Origin: Andeanibacterium fulvum
GTDB lineage: Bacteria > Pseudomonadota > Alphaproteobacteria > Sphingomonadales > Sphingomonadaceae
Length of the DNA stretch: 64,000 nucleotides
Direction of reading: 5' to 3'
Assembly (NCBI RefSeq): GCF_037154085.1
Contig: NZ_JBANRM010000001.1
Span: 868,001 to 932,000 of the forward strand
The translations under genes were made by a program, and so were the position numbers. The notes beneath the pieces were generated by a model that did no database searches, was not told where the DNA came from, and worked only from the letters and a program-made list of their open reading frames with translations. Shown here piece by piece: positions 16,349 to 24,354 of the stretch. How positions within the stretch are numbered: the stretch's first letter is position 1; every line of letters starts with the position of its first letter.

Positions 16349-17782
16349 ATGAGCCCAGAGGAACTCGAAGAACTGGAACGCGCACCGGCCGCCGAAGCTG
16401 GCACCGGGGAAGAGAAGCGCGAACAGTTCGACAATGAGAACCGCCTGAAGGCCGATTTCGTCCGTGCCGTTTCCGATGCGCTCGAGGAAGGCGACGAGGC
16501 GCAGGTCTACGAACTGGTCGAGCCGCTCCACCCCGCCGACATCGCCGACCTGTTCGAACTGCTCGAACGGCCCGAACGCGCGAAGCTGGCCGCCGCCATT
16601 ACCGACCTGATGAGCGGCGAGGTGATCGCCGAACTCAACGACTATGTCCGCGAAAGCATGGTCGAGGAGCTGGCGCCCGGGGCCGTGGCCGAAATCGCCG
16701 AACAGCTGGATACGGACGATGCCGTCCAGCTGATCGAAGACCTCGACGAGGAAGACCAGGCCGCCGTCCTCGCGGAAATGGACCCGGAAGACCGCGCCGC
16801 GATCGAAAGCGCGCTATCCTATCCGGAAGAGACCGCCGGCCGCCTGATGCAGCGCGAGCTGATCGCGGTGCCCGAGCACATGAGTGTCGGCGACCTGATC
16901 GATTATTTGCGCGAGCGCGACGATCTGACCACCGAGTTCTGGGAAGTGTTCATCGTCGACCACACACACAAGCCGGTCGGCACCTGCCAGCTTTCGTGGA
17001 TTTTGCGCACTCCGCGCCACATCGCCCTGACCGATGTGATGAAGCGCGACCAGACGCTGATTCCGGTCGCGATGGATCAGGAAGAAGTCGCGCTGCTGTT
17101 CCAGAAATACGCGCTGATTTCCGCCGCCGTGGTGGATGAAAGCGGGCGTCTGGTAGGCCAGCTGACGGTCGACGATATCGTCCACATCATTCAGGAAGAA
17201 GCGGGCGAGGACGTGCTGCTACTATCCGGTGCGGGCGAAGGCGACATCAACGAGCCGATCCGCGAAGCCTATGGCGCGCGCGTGCGCTGGCTGATCGCCA
17301 ATCTGCTTACCGCCACGCTGGCCAGCACGATCATCGCCACTTTCGAAGGCACGATCGAGAAGATGGTCGCGCTTGCCACGCTGATGCCCATCGTCGCCGG
17401 AATCGGCGGCAATGCGGGCACCCAGACGCTGGCCGTGACCGTGCGCGCACTGGCAACCAACCAGCTCACTGCCTCCAACGCCTGGCGCGCCGTGCGGCGC
17501 GAGCTGGGCATTGCCCTGCTCAACGGCAGCACCGTGGCCGTGGTGATCGGCATTGCGGTGGGCCTGCTGTTCCACAATCCGGCCCTTGGCGGCGTGATCG
17601 CGGCGGCCATGCTGACCAATATCGTGATCGCGGGGCTGGCCGGCGTATTCGTGCCGCTGACATTGGAGCGCCTGAAGGTCGACCCCGCCATTTCCAGTTC
17701 CATCTTCGTGACCATGACGACGGATTCGATGGGCTTCCTCGCCTTCCTCGGCCTCGCGACGTTGAGCGGATTGACCGGCTGA
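16349..17782 (+). CDS. mgtE: magnesium transporter MgtE
   Basis: A 477-residue homodimeric Mg2+ channel. Cytoplasmic N domain (about 30-150, repeats of LLEDLDEEDQAAVLAEM type), CBS pair (AGRLMQRELIAVPEHMSV through VGQLTVDDIVHIIQEE, about 165-290), a plug helix, and a five-helix pore domain containing GIGGNAGTQTLAVTVRALA (near 350). Conserved acidic residues in the N and CBS domains sense intracellular Mg2+. AGGAGGG sits five bases before ATG 16349. The DUF1489 gene begins one base after its stop. Confidence 0.95.
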   Translation: MSPEELEELERAPAAEAGTGEEKREQFDNENRLKADFVRAVSDALEEGDEAQVYELVEPLHPADIADLFELLERPERAKLAAAITDLMSGEVIAELNDYVRESMVEELAPGAVAEIAEQLDTDDAVQLIEDLDEEDQAAVLAEMDPEDRAAIESALSYPEETAGRLMQRELIAVPEHMSVGDLIDYLRERDDLTTEFWEVFIVDHTHKPVGTCQLSWILRTPRHIALTDVMKRDQTLIPVAMDQEEVALLFQKYALISAAVVDESGRLVGQLTVDDIVHIIQEEAGEDVLLLSGAGEGDINEPIREAYGARVRWLIANLLTATLASTIIATFEGTIEKMVALATLMPIVAGIGGNAGTQTLAVTVRALATNQLTASNAWRAVRRELGIALLNGSTVAVVIGIAVGLLFHNPALGGVIAAAMLTNIVIAGLAGVFVPLTLERLKVDPAISSSIFVTMTTDSMGFLAFLGLATLSGLTG

Positions 17783-17783
17783 C

Positions 17784-18182
17784 ATGCCGCTGCACCTCAC
17801 CAAGATCGCCTATGGCGCGCAATCCATGGAGGATCTGCGCAGCTGGTTCGAGGAAGAGGGGCCGGAAATGCGCCTCACCACCCGCTATGTGCCCAAGCGA
17901 CTGGCGGAACTGGAAGGCGGATCGCTCTACTGGATCTACGACCATGCTCTGGTGGGCCGCAGCCCGATCCTGCGCTTTGAACAGCGCGAGGATAATGGCC
18001 GCTGGTGGATCGTGCTGGAATCAAAACTGATCCCGGTCGAGCCGCGCGCCAAGCGGGCGCATCAGGGCTGGCGCTATCTCGAGGAAGAAAACGCCCCGCC
18101 CGACCTCGGCGAAGGGGCCATGGAAGGCGATGTGCTTCCCGGCAGGCTGGTGAAGGACCTCGCCAAGCTGGGTCTGGTCTGA
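17784..18182 (+). CDS. DUF1489 family protein
   Basis: A 132-residue conserved alphaproteobacterial protein of unknown function. It has the family's usual strings MPLHLTKIAYG, TTRYVPKRLAELEGGSLYWIYDHALVGR, LIPVEPRAKRAHQGWRYLEEENAP and PGRLVKDLAKLGLV. No catalytic motif can be named. Its start lies one base beyond the mgtE stop, so it is very likely co-transcribed. Confidence 0.85.
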   Translation: MPLHLTKIAYGAQSMEDLRSWFEEEGPEMRLTTRYVPKRLAELEGGSLYWIYDHALVGRSPILRFEQREDNGRWWIVLESKLIPVEPRAKRAHQGWRYLEEENAPPDLGEGAMEGDVLPGRLVKDLAKLGLV

Positions 18183-18187
18183 AACCG

Positions 18188-18523
18188 ATGCTGCGAACGG
18201 CAAACGCCGCCATGGCGGCGCTGCTGGAACTGGCTGCACTTGCGGGTTTCTCCGTCTTCGGCTGGTCGCTGGCTGGCGCCCTGCCCTTGCAACTGTTGTC
18301 ATCCATCGCCTGTGCCGGTGCTATTTCGCTGGCCTGGAGCCGCTGGGCGGCGCCCAAATCGCCCCGCCGCCTGAAGGGCGTGGTGCTGGCCGCGTTCAAG
18401 CTGGCGGTCTTCGCAGGCGCTACCGCGGCGATAATGGCGCTGGGTCATCCGGTGCTGGCAGCGACATTTGCGGGCTTTGCCCTGACTCACATCGCTCTCG
18501 CTGCGTCGATCCGCGCGCTCTGA
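18188..18523 (+). CDS. YrdB/DUF2568-like small membrane protein
   Basis: A 111-residue protein with four predicted transmembrane helices. WAAPKSPRRLKGVVLAAFKLAVF in the middle and GHPVLAATFAGFALTHIAL near the end are characteristic of the YrdB (DUF2568) family of unknown function. ATG 18188 is used; the longer in-frame frame extends back inside the DUF1489 gene. Probably the third gene of the mgtE operon. Confidence 0.75.
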   Translation: MLRTANAAMAALLELAALAGFSVFGWSLAGALPLQLLSSIACAGAISLAWSRWAAPKSPRRLKGVVLAAFKLAVFAGATAAIMALGHPVLAATFAGFALTHIALAASIRAL

Positions 18524-18584
18524 ATCCTCGGAAAATCAGACTTTACCGTGCCTTCCGGCGGAGGAGAGTCATGCCCCGTGCTTA

Positions 18585-18636
18585 TTTCATGTAAGCCATA
18601 CTAACATAAAACTTGCACATCCTATTTTTCATGTTA
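18585..18636 (+). promoter_or_regulatory. direct repeats TTTCATGT upstream of the TetR gene
   Basis: TTTCATGTAA (18585-18594) and TTTCATGTTA (18627-18636) lie in an unusually AT-rich gap, 42 bp apart, close to four helical turns and so on the same DNA face. They precede the TetR gene start at 18648 and may be operator half-sites or promoter parts. Inference only. Confidence 0.35.
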
Positions 18637-18647
18637 CTCAAACTCAC

Positions 18648-19286
18648 ATGAAAGACGAATCGAGCAAGACGCGCGACTATCGCCAGTCGGCACGGGCCAA
18701 AGCGGCAGAGGAAACGGGCAACCGGATCGTCGACGCCTTCATGGCCCATTTGCAGACCCAGTGGTTCGACGAGATCCGGCTGGACGACGTGGCGAAGGAA
18801 GCCGGGGTCACGGTGCAGACCGTCATCCGCCGTTTCGGCGGCAAGGAAGGGCTGCTCAAGGCCGCCAGCGACCGGATGCAGGAAGAGATCGTGGGCGAAC
18901 GCGCCCCTGCCGCACAGGATGTCGGCGGGGCCGTGGATACGCTGATCGGCGAATACGAGGCGGTCGGCCCGCTGATGATGCGCCTGCTCTCGCAGGAGGA
19001 TCGCTATCCGGCGATCCGCACCATCGCCGATCGCGGCCGGGCCACGCACCGCCAGTGGGTGGGCGATGTCTTCGCCCGCTGGCTGCCGCTTGTCCCGGCC
19101 GAAAGGCGCGAGGCCGTGCATGACCGGCTGGTGATCGCGCTGGACCTCTACGTCTGGAAATTGCTGCGTGCCGATATGGGCCGCAGCGTGGAGCAACTGC
19201 GCAAGGCGATGCTGGAAATGGCGGCCGACGCGCTTGGACTTGAACCGGGCGATCTGGAACGCCCCACCCTGCTTACGGAGGCCTGA
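18648..19286 (+). CDS. TetR-family transcriptional regulator
   Basis: A 212-residue protein. The N-terminal TetR helix-turn-helix is at about residues 22-68 (RIVDAFMAHLQTQWFDEIRLDDVAKEAGVTVQTVIRRFGGKEGLL, cited by its ends). The ligand-binding domain has no clear subfamily marks. It ends one base before the glycosyltransferase start, so the pair is probably an operon and the regulator may control it. Confidence 0.88.
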   Translation: MKDESSKTRDYRQSARAKAAEETGNRIVDAFMAHLQTQWFDEIRLDDVAKEAGVTVQTVIRRFGGKEGLLKAASDRMQEEIVGERAPAAQDVGGAVDTLIGEYEAVGPLMMRLLSQEDRYPAIRTIADRGRATHRQWVGDVFARWLPLVPAERREAVHDRLVIALDLYVWKLLRADMGRSVEQLRKAMLEMAADALGLEPGDLERPTLLTEA

Positions 19287-19287
19287 C

Positions 19288-20577
19288 ATGACCTGCGACA
19301 AATCCGCCCGCAAATTCCTCATCGCGACCTGGGAAGGCGGCGGCTCCGTGGGGCCCAAGCTCACCGTGGCGCGCAAGCTGATGGATGCCGGGCACGATGT
19401 CCGCGTGATGAGTGACGAGTGCAACCGGCTGGAGAGCGAAGCCATCGGCGCGCGCTTCATCCCCTGGACCCGCGCCCCCAGCCGCGCCGACCGCAATCGC
19501 GAGAGCGATCCGATTCTCGACTGGGCCCAGGCCAATCCGCTGGAAGGCTTCGCGCAGGCGCTGGATGCCGTCTTCACCGGGCGCGCGCTGGATTATGCGC
19601 TGGACACGATCGACGAATTGCGGCGCGAACCCGCCGACCTCGTGATCTCGAGCGAATTGCTGTTCGGCGTCATGGCCGCCTGCGAGACTCTGGACCAGCC
19701 CATGGCGCTGATGCCGTGCAATTCGCTGATGTTCCCGCTCACCGATGCGCCGCCCGCCGGCCCGGTGCGGTTCGCGGACATGACGCCGGACCAGCAGGCG
19801 CAGGCCGGGGCGATGTTCGCCGCCGCCAGCGCGGTGTTCGACGGCGCCCTGCCCCAGCTCAACGAAGCGCGTGCCCTGCTGGCCCTGCCGCCGCTGGCCT
19901 CGCTGATGGATCAGCTCAAGCCTGCCCGCAAAGTGCTGATCGGCATCAGCCGCTTCTTCGACTTCGCGCCGCAAGGCGACCACGGGCGGTACAGCTATGT
20001 CGGCCCGCAGCTCGACGATCTGGCCTGGACCGGCAAATGGCAGTCCCCCTGGCCCGCCGACGATGCCCGCCCCCTGGCGCTGGTCGGTTTTTCAACCACC
20101 TTCCAGAACCATGTGGCGATCATGCAGCGGGTGATCGATGCGCTTGCCACTCTGCCGGTGCGCGCCTTGGTCACGCTCGGGCCCGCCGTCGATCCCGAGG
20201 AACTGACCCCTGCCGCCAACACCGTGCTCGTCCGCAGCGCGCCGCATAATGCGGTGCTGAAAGAGGCGAACCTTGTCGTCACGCATGGCGGCCACGGCAC
20301 TCTGGCCCGCGCCATGGCGCACAAGCTGCCGGTGCTGGTCATCCCGCATGGCCGCGATCAGGATGGCAATGCCGCCCGCATCGTGGCCCATGGCGCCGGG
20401 CTGATGTTGCCGCCCATGGCCGAAACGCACGAAATCCACGATGCGCTGGAGCGTGTGCTCTACGATCGCTCGATCCATCGGGGCGCGCTGCAACTCGGCA
20501 CCGAAGTGGAACGTGAAATGCGCGAAAGCAGCGTGGTTGAGGAACTCGAGGCCCTGTGCTGCCCGGCCTATGCCTGA
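19288..20577 (+). CDS. UGT/MGT-like glycosyltransferase (GT1 family)
   Basis: A 429-residue GT-B-fold protein. The N-terminal Rossmann domain starts KFLIATWEGGGSVGPKLTVARKLMDAGHDV, and the C-terminal donor-binding domain carries VVTHGGHGTLARAMAHKLPVLVIPHGRDQDGNAARI (about 345-380), the nucleotide-sugar signature shared with macrolide and flavonoid glucosyltransferases. No signal peptide. The acceptor is unknown; pairing with a TetR regulator hints at detoxification or a small-molecule acceptor, which is inference. Confidence 0.85.
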   Translation: MTCDKSARKFLIATWEGGGSVGPKLTVARKLMDAGHDVRVMSDECNRLESEAIGARFIPWTRAPSRADRNRESDPILDWAQANPLEGFAQALDAVFTGRALDYALDTIDELRREPADLVISSELLFGVMAACETLDQPMALMPCNSLMFPLTDAPPAGPVRFADMTPDQQAQAGAMFAAASAVFDGALPQLNEARALLALPPLASLMDQLKPARKVLIGISRFFDFAPQGDHGRYSYVGPQLDDLAWTGKWQSPWPADDARPLALVGFSTTFQNHVAIMQRVIDALATLPVRALVTLGPAVDPEELTPAANTVLVRSAPHNAVLKEANLVVTHGGHGTLARAMAHKLPVLVIPHGRDQDGNAARIVAHGAGLMLPPMAETHEIHDALERVLYDRSIHRGALQLGTEVEREMRESSVVEELEALCCPAYA

Positions 20578-20579
20578 AC

Positions 20580-20664
20580 CGTCATTGCGAGCGTAGCGAA
20601 GCAATCCAGGGCGGCGTCTTTGGGGCGCTCTGGATTGCTTCGGGCCTTCGGCCCTCGCAATGAC
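20580..20664. repeat. inverted pair of GTCATTGCGAG / GAAGCAATCCAG repeats
   Basis: CGTCATTGCGAGCG...GAAGCAATCCAG runs forward from 20580 and its inverted relative occupies about 20627-20664. The right unit carries an extra GGGCCGAAGGCCC hairpin. It fills the gap between two convergent 3' ends and could act as a two-way terminator or mRNA-stabilising structure. Confidence 0.8.
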
Positions 20665-20687
20665 GATCCTATCAGGCTGAGAGCGAC

Positions 20688-21380
20688 CTACCCCGCCTGC
20701 GACAGCTCCACGACCTTGCGCAGGGTTTCCCGATAGACTTCGGGCTCCTGCGCACCAGGCACCAGATAGCGATCGTTGATGATGAAGCTGGGCACCGAAT
20801 TGATGTTCGATTCGCGTGCCCGGCGTTCTTCCAGCCGCACGGCGATGCCCAGCGCCTCATCGTCCAGCGCCGCTTCCATCGCCTTGCGGTCGAAGCCGAG
20901 ATTCTCGGCCACGTCGAGCAGGACGGACCGCTTGCCAATCCGGCGGCGCTGCTGGAAATGGGCGCGGAACAGGGCGAGCTTCAATGCCGTCTGCGCTTCC
21001 ATCCCTTCCACCGTCAGCGCCCAGCGCAGCAGCTTGTGGGCATCGAAAGTGTTCCACATCCACGGTTCGGGCGGCTCCCCCTCCCCGTCATAATCCATCG
21101 GGAAGCCGGCATGCGCCGCGACCTCCAGCAATTGCTCGCGCATTTCCGCGACCTCTGCCGGGCTGCGATCATAGACGGCGGCGAGATGTTCGGCCTGGCT
21201 GCGGCCCTCGGGCGGCATGTCGGGGTTCAGTTCGAAAGGCATGAAGCGCACTTCGACGTCGATCTCCCCTTCCAGCTCCTTCAGCGCCTTGGCGAACTGG
21301 GTATAGCCGATGGCGCACCACGGGCACATGACGTCGGACCAGATGTCGACCGCGACCTTGGGAAGTTGCCCGGCACTCAT
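20688..21380 (-). CDS. DsbA-family oxidoreductase, FrnE-like
   Basis: A 230-residue thioredoxin-fold protein with the DsbA helical insertion. The redox site is CPWC (SDVMCPWCAIG, near residue 17), and the cis-proline loop is INSVPSFIINDRY near 195. The lack of a signal peptide places it in the cytoplasm, as for FrnE and the 2-hydroxychromene-2-carboxylate isomerase branch; a retained CPWC favours a disulfide role over isomerase. ATG 21380 overlaps the nudC stop (ATGA), favoured over the upstream in-frame GTG. Confidence 0.88.
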   Translation of the reverse strand: MSAGQLPKVAVDIWSDVMCPWCAIGYTQFAKALKELEGEIDVEVRFMPFELNPDMPPEGRSQAEHLAAVYDRSPAEVAEMREQLLEVAAHAGFPMDYDGEGEPPEPWMWNTFDAHKLLRWALTVEGMEAQTALKLALFRAHFQQRRRIGKRSVLLDVAENLGFDRKAMEAALDDEALGIAVRLEERRARESNINSVPSFIINDRYLVPGAQEPEVYRETLRKVVELSQAG

Positions 21381-22267
21381 TTCGCAAGCCACCATGTCAG
21401 CATGTGATAGGCAATCGCCTGAGGAGGAGGCGGGAAGAAGCTGGTGCTTTCCCGGTTCTTTTCGATCGCTTCGGCCACTTCGTCGCGCGTGAACCAGCGG
21501 GCATCGTCCAGTTCGGTGCGGTCGATAATCAGCGCGGCGGAATCGGCATAGGCATGGCAGCCGATCATCAATTGCGAGGGGAACGGCCAGGGCTGGCTGG
21601 AAATATAGGTCACGTCGCGCACTTTCACGCCCGCTTCCTCCAGCACTTCGCGCGCCACGGCCTCTTCGATCGCTTCGCCCGGCTCGACGAAGCCCGCCAG
21701 TGCCGAATAGCTGCCGGGCGGAAAGCGCGACTGGCGGCCCAGCAGCAACTTGCCCTCATGTTCCACCAGCATGATGGTGACGGGATCGACGCGGGGGAAA
21801 TGCTCGGCAGCACAATTCTCGTTCACGCAATTGCGTTGCCAGCCGCCCTTGGCCAGCACGGAAGGCGCGCCGCATTTGGCGCAGAAGCGATGGCGGGCAT
21901 GCCAGTCCACCAGACTGCGGGCACAGCCATAGATGGCCATGTCTTCCCCACTCATCGCGGCGATGGCCTGCCAGGACTTGCGGTGGGCATAGGCCGGGCT
22001 GGTATCGCCCTGCAGCGGCACTGCGGCAAAGCAGCCGAAGCCGTGACGCAGGCCGAGGAACACCAGTTCGGCATCGTCCGGAGCGTCGGCCAGCTTGCCC
22101 CAGGCGAGGCGATTATCCGCGCCCAATTCCGGCGCGAGCCCGTCCATCAGCAGCAGGCTGGCCTGCGGGCTTTTCAGCACCGCGAGCCGTTCGGGATCGG
22201 AACGGATATGATCCGCCCGGTCGAGCCCGGACCCGGCAAAGGCAATGGCGGAGACGCAACAGCTCAT
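21377..22267 (-). CDS. nudC: NAD(+) diphosphatase / NAD-capped RNA hydrolase NudC
   Basis: A 296-residue Nudix enzyme that cleaves NAD(H) and decaps NAD-RNA. The zinc ribbon cysteines are C129, C132, C147 and C152. The Nudix box begins GFVEPGEAIEEAVARE at residue 192 and ends EEAGV. The NADH-pyrophosphatase-specific SQPWPFPSQLM follows near 224. Start and stop both overlap neighbours by four bases, so serine hydrolase, nudC and the DsbA gene form one translationally coupled operon. Confidence 0.96.
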   Translation of the reverse strand: MSCCVSAIAFAGSGLDRADHIRSDPERLAVLKSPQASLLLMDGLAPELGADNRLAWGKLADAPDDAELVFLGLRHGFGCFAAVPLQGDTSPAYAHRKSWQAIAAMSGEDMAIYGCARSLVDWHARHRFCAKCGAPSVLAKGGWQRNCVNENCAAEHFPRVDPVTIMLVEHEGKLLLGRQSRFPPGSYSALAGFVEPGEAIEEAVAREVLEEAGVKVRDVTYISSQPWPFPSQLMIGCHAYADSAALIIDRTELDDARWFTRDEVAEAIEKNRESTSFFPPPPQAIAYHMLTWWLAK

Positions 22268-23577
22268 GCGGTTCCCTTCCTTGCGGCGAGATCGGATTCG
22301 ACCGCCTTTTCAAACTCGGCATATACCGGATAGGCAGTGGAGGGCATGTATTGCGTGTAGATCCCGCCGCGCAGGCCGCTCGCCATGTCGACAAAGCCCA
22401 CTGTGCCCGCGGCGCCTGCCCAGCCGAACGCGCTGGTGCCGCCGGCCCAGCCGACTCTTCCGCCCGCACCGAAGCCATAACCGGCAACGGAAGTGCCTAC
22501 GGTCACTTCGGCATTCGGCAAGAGGTTGGACGTGCCCATGCGCACTGCCGCTTCGCTCATCACGCGCCTGCCCTCGATCCGCCCGTAACCGGCCAGCATC
22601 CTGAGGAACCTGTCATAATCGCGCGGGCTGCCCACCAGCCCCGATCCGCCAAAGGGAAAGGCCGGGTGATCGAGATAGATCGAGGCCGTGCCCGGATCGA
22701 GCGGCAGGACTTCGCCCTTAACCACGGCATAGGTGGTGGTCAGGCGCCCCGCCTCGCTTTCGGGCACGCGGAACCACGTACTCGTCATGCCGCAGGGATC
22801 GAAGATTCGGTCTTTCAGGAAAGCGTCGAAGGTCTCCCCGCTCGCCAGTTCGATCACTCTTCCGAGCAGGTCCAGCGCGCAGGAATATATCCAGCGCGTG
22901 CCCGGCTGGCAGACCAGTGGAATTTCGGCCAGCCGATCCGCGAACAGGGCCAGGCTTTCCACCGGCTTGCCCCGCATGAAGCCTTCCATCGGGATGCGGC
23001 TGACCTGCCCGGAAATCACCCCGCGCTCTTCCATCAGATCCTTGATCGGCCCCTGCTGCACCACCGAATAGCCGAGCCCGGCCGTATGCGTGAGCAGATG
23101 CCGGATCGTGATCGGGCGGGCGAGCGGCTCGAGATTGTCCTCGCTCACCGGCCCGTCATAGACCTTCTGCACCTTCACATCGGCGAAGGCGGGCAGGATT
23201 TCGGCCAGCGGCTGGTCGAGATGGAGGCGACCCTCCTCGATCAGGATCATCACCGCCATGCCGGTGATCGGCTTGGTCATGGAATAGAGGCGATAGAGGC
23301 TGTCCGCATCGGATTTGCGCGGCCCGCCCATCATGTCGCGCCCTTCGGCCACCATCTGGGGCACCCCGCCGCCCTGCCCCATATAGGCCAGCATATTGGC
23401 GACCTTGTGGCTTTCCACATAGCGGCGCGCCATGGCGCGCAGATTGGGCCATGGTTCCTCGACACCGGCGGCGAAGGCGGAAAGCGGCCAGCCGCCAAGC
23501 CCCGCCCCGATGCCGAGCGTAATGCCGCCCTGCAGGATGCGACGACGCGACAGACTGGGCTGAATGGTAGACTCCAC
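22264..23577 (-). CDS. Tat-exported serine hydrolase, beta-lactamase/class VIII esterase family
   Basis: 437 residues. The N-terminus carries a twin-arginine signal (SRRRILQGG then a hydrophobic stretch to AFAAG), so it is exported folded. The SxxK nucleophile motif is YSMTKP near 115. The conserved tyrosine is in RWIYSCALDLLGRVIE near 235, of the YSxALD form seen in family VIII carboxylesterases rather than the YxN of beta-lactamases. GTG 23577 is chosen for the preceding GGAGAGG; in-frame sequence upstream is not protein-like. First gene of the nudC operon. Probably an esterase or D-amino-peptidase rather than a resistance enzyme. Confidence 0.85.
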   Translation of the reverse strand: MESTIQPSLSRRRILQGGITLGIGAGLGGWPLSAFAAGVEEPWPNLRAMARRYVESHKVANMLAYMGQGGGVPQMVAEGRDMMGGPRKSDADSLYRLYSMTKPITGMAVMILIEEGRLHLDQPLAEILPAFADVKVQKVYDGPVSEDNLEPLARPITIRHLLTHTAGLGYSVVQQGPIKDLMEERGVISGQVSRIPMEGFMRGKPVESLALFADRLAEIPLVCQPGTRWIYSCALDLLGRVIELASGETFDAFLKDRIFDPCGMTSTWFRVPESEAGRLTTTYAVVKGEVLPLDPGTASIYLDHPAFPFGGSGLVGSPRDYDRFLRMLAGYGRIEGRRVMSEAAVRMGTSNLLPNAEVTVGTSVAGYGFGAGGRVGWAGGTSAFGWAGAAGTVGFVDMASGLRGGIYTQYMPSTAYPVYAEFEKAVESDLAARKGTA

Positions 23578-23659
23578 GCGGCCTCTCCAAACTGTTTTCG
23601 TTTTGCCATGCCTAGGCAGCAGGCGTGACGCGCGCAAGGCGGCGCTTTGTGACAGGTGC

Positions 23660-23688
23660 TTGCAATGCGATGGTGTGTTATTCATATA
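23660..23688 (+). promoter_or_regulatory. candidate promoter of the small membrane-protein gene
   Basis: TTGCAA (23660-23665) and CATATA (23683-23688) are 17 bp apart. Transcription would begin near 23695, the A of the ATG, giving a leaderless message. TGTGTT and AACACA also form a short dyad overlapping the -10 region. Confidence 0.35.
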
Positions 23689-23694
23689 GAACAC

Positions 23695-23916
23695 ATGCTC
23701 AACCTGATCTCGATCCTGATCGGCATCGTCGCCTTGGCTCTCGCCATTCCCTCGCAGATTCCGCTGCTCGGCTGGGGCAACTGGATCGTGCTGCCCATCG
23801 CCGTTCTGGGCGTGGGCATCGGCGCCCTGTCGCGCCACAATCACGGGCGTAATTTCTGCCTGGTGGTGTTCGCCATCGCCGTGATCCGGCTGATGCTGGG
23901 CGGCGGGCTGGTGTGA
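23695..23916 (+). CDS. small hydrophobic membrane protein, unknown function
   Basis: A 73-residue protein with three hydrophobic stretches: LISILIGIVALALAIPSQIPLLG, WIVLPIAVLGVGIGAL, and NFCLVVFAIAVIRLMLGGG, separated by a charged SRHNHGR loop. I do not recognise the family by name. Codon use and the clean promoter-like region support a real gene. An earlier in-frame ATG at 23665 would add ten non-hydrophobic residues. Confidence 0.6.
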   Translation: MLNLISILIGIVALALAIPSQIPLLGWGNWIVLPIAVLGVGIGALSRHNHGRNFCLVVFAIAVIRLMLGGGLV

Positions 23917-24354
23917 TCCGGCGGAGGAAAGCCTCCCGAAAGTGACACGGAACGCCCGGTGAAACTCCTCGAGCAACACCTCCATAAAGCCCGGCTTTGC
24001 GCCACTTTCCGGCACCGGGCGCGAAATGGAGTGTGACCTTTCGTTTTGGCGCGCTTTGAGCGTTTCGAATGGCCGGGTGATTGCAGCCTTCTGACGGGCG
24101 GAGATATGTGCAGATCGGCGCTTCATCGCGCAGGATAAACGCCATTCGGGGTGCTGTAGGAAAGCGATTTCTGGGGAGTGTGGTGATTGCGATCACCTGT
24201 CTCCGCTCGTCCTGAGCCTGTCGAAGGACGCGCGCGACACCAAGTCCCGACGAAAAACAAACGGTACCGATTGCGTCGCTCCCCTGCCGGAAACGCGGCG
24301 CGTGTCCTTCGACAGGCTCAGGACGAACGGGAATGTTTAGGGGGCGATGCCCCC
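23917..24354. other. 438-bp gap without a gene between two convergent genes
   Basis: Contains a small hairpin GGAGG/CCTCC near 23930-23943, an uncharacterised stretch to about 24180, a GTGA-N6-TCAC dyad at 24183-24196 resembling a CRP/FNR-family site, an inverted repeat pair (24206-24330), and a TTAGGGGGC/GCCCCCCTAA hairpin (24337-24358) that overlaps the mutY stop and lacks a clear U-tract. No convincing coding frame. Confidence 0.6.
24206..24330. repeat. inverted pair of GTCCTGAGCCTGTCGAAGGAC repeats
   Basis: CGTCCTGAGCCTGTCGAAGG runs forward from about 24208 and inverted from about 24328. Each unit is an imperfect palindrome (GTCCT..AGGAC). The same family recurs at 32426-32520, also as an inverted pair. 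Confidence 0.85.

Noticed and set aside
22264..23577. Calling the serine hydrolase a beta-lactamase resistance gene
   Set aside because: It keeps SxxK, but the second motif has the YSxALD form of esterases rather than YxN, and context (nudC, DsbA) does not suggest resistance.
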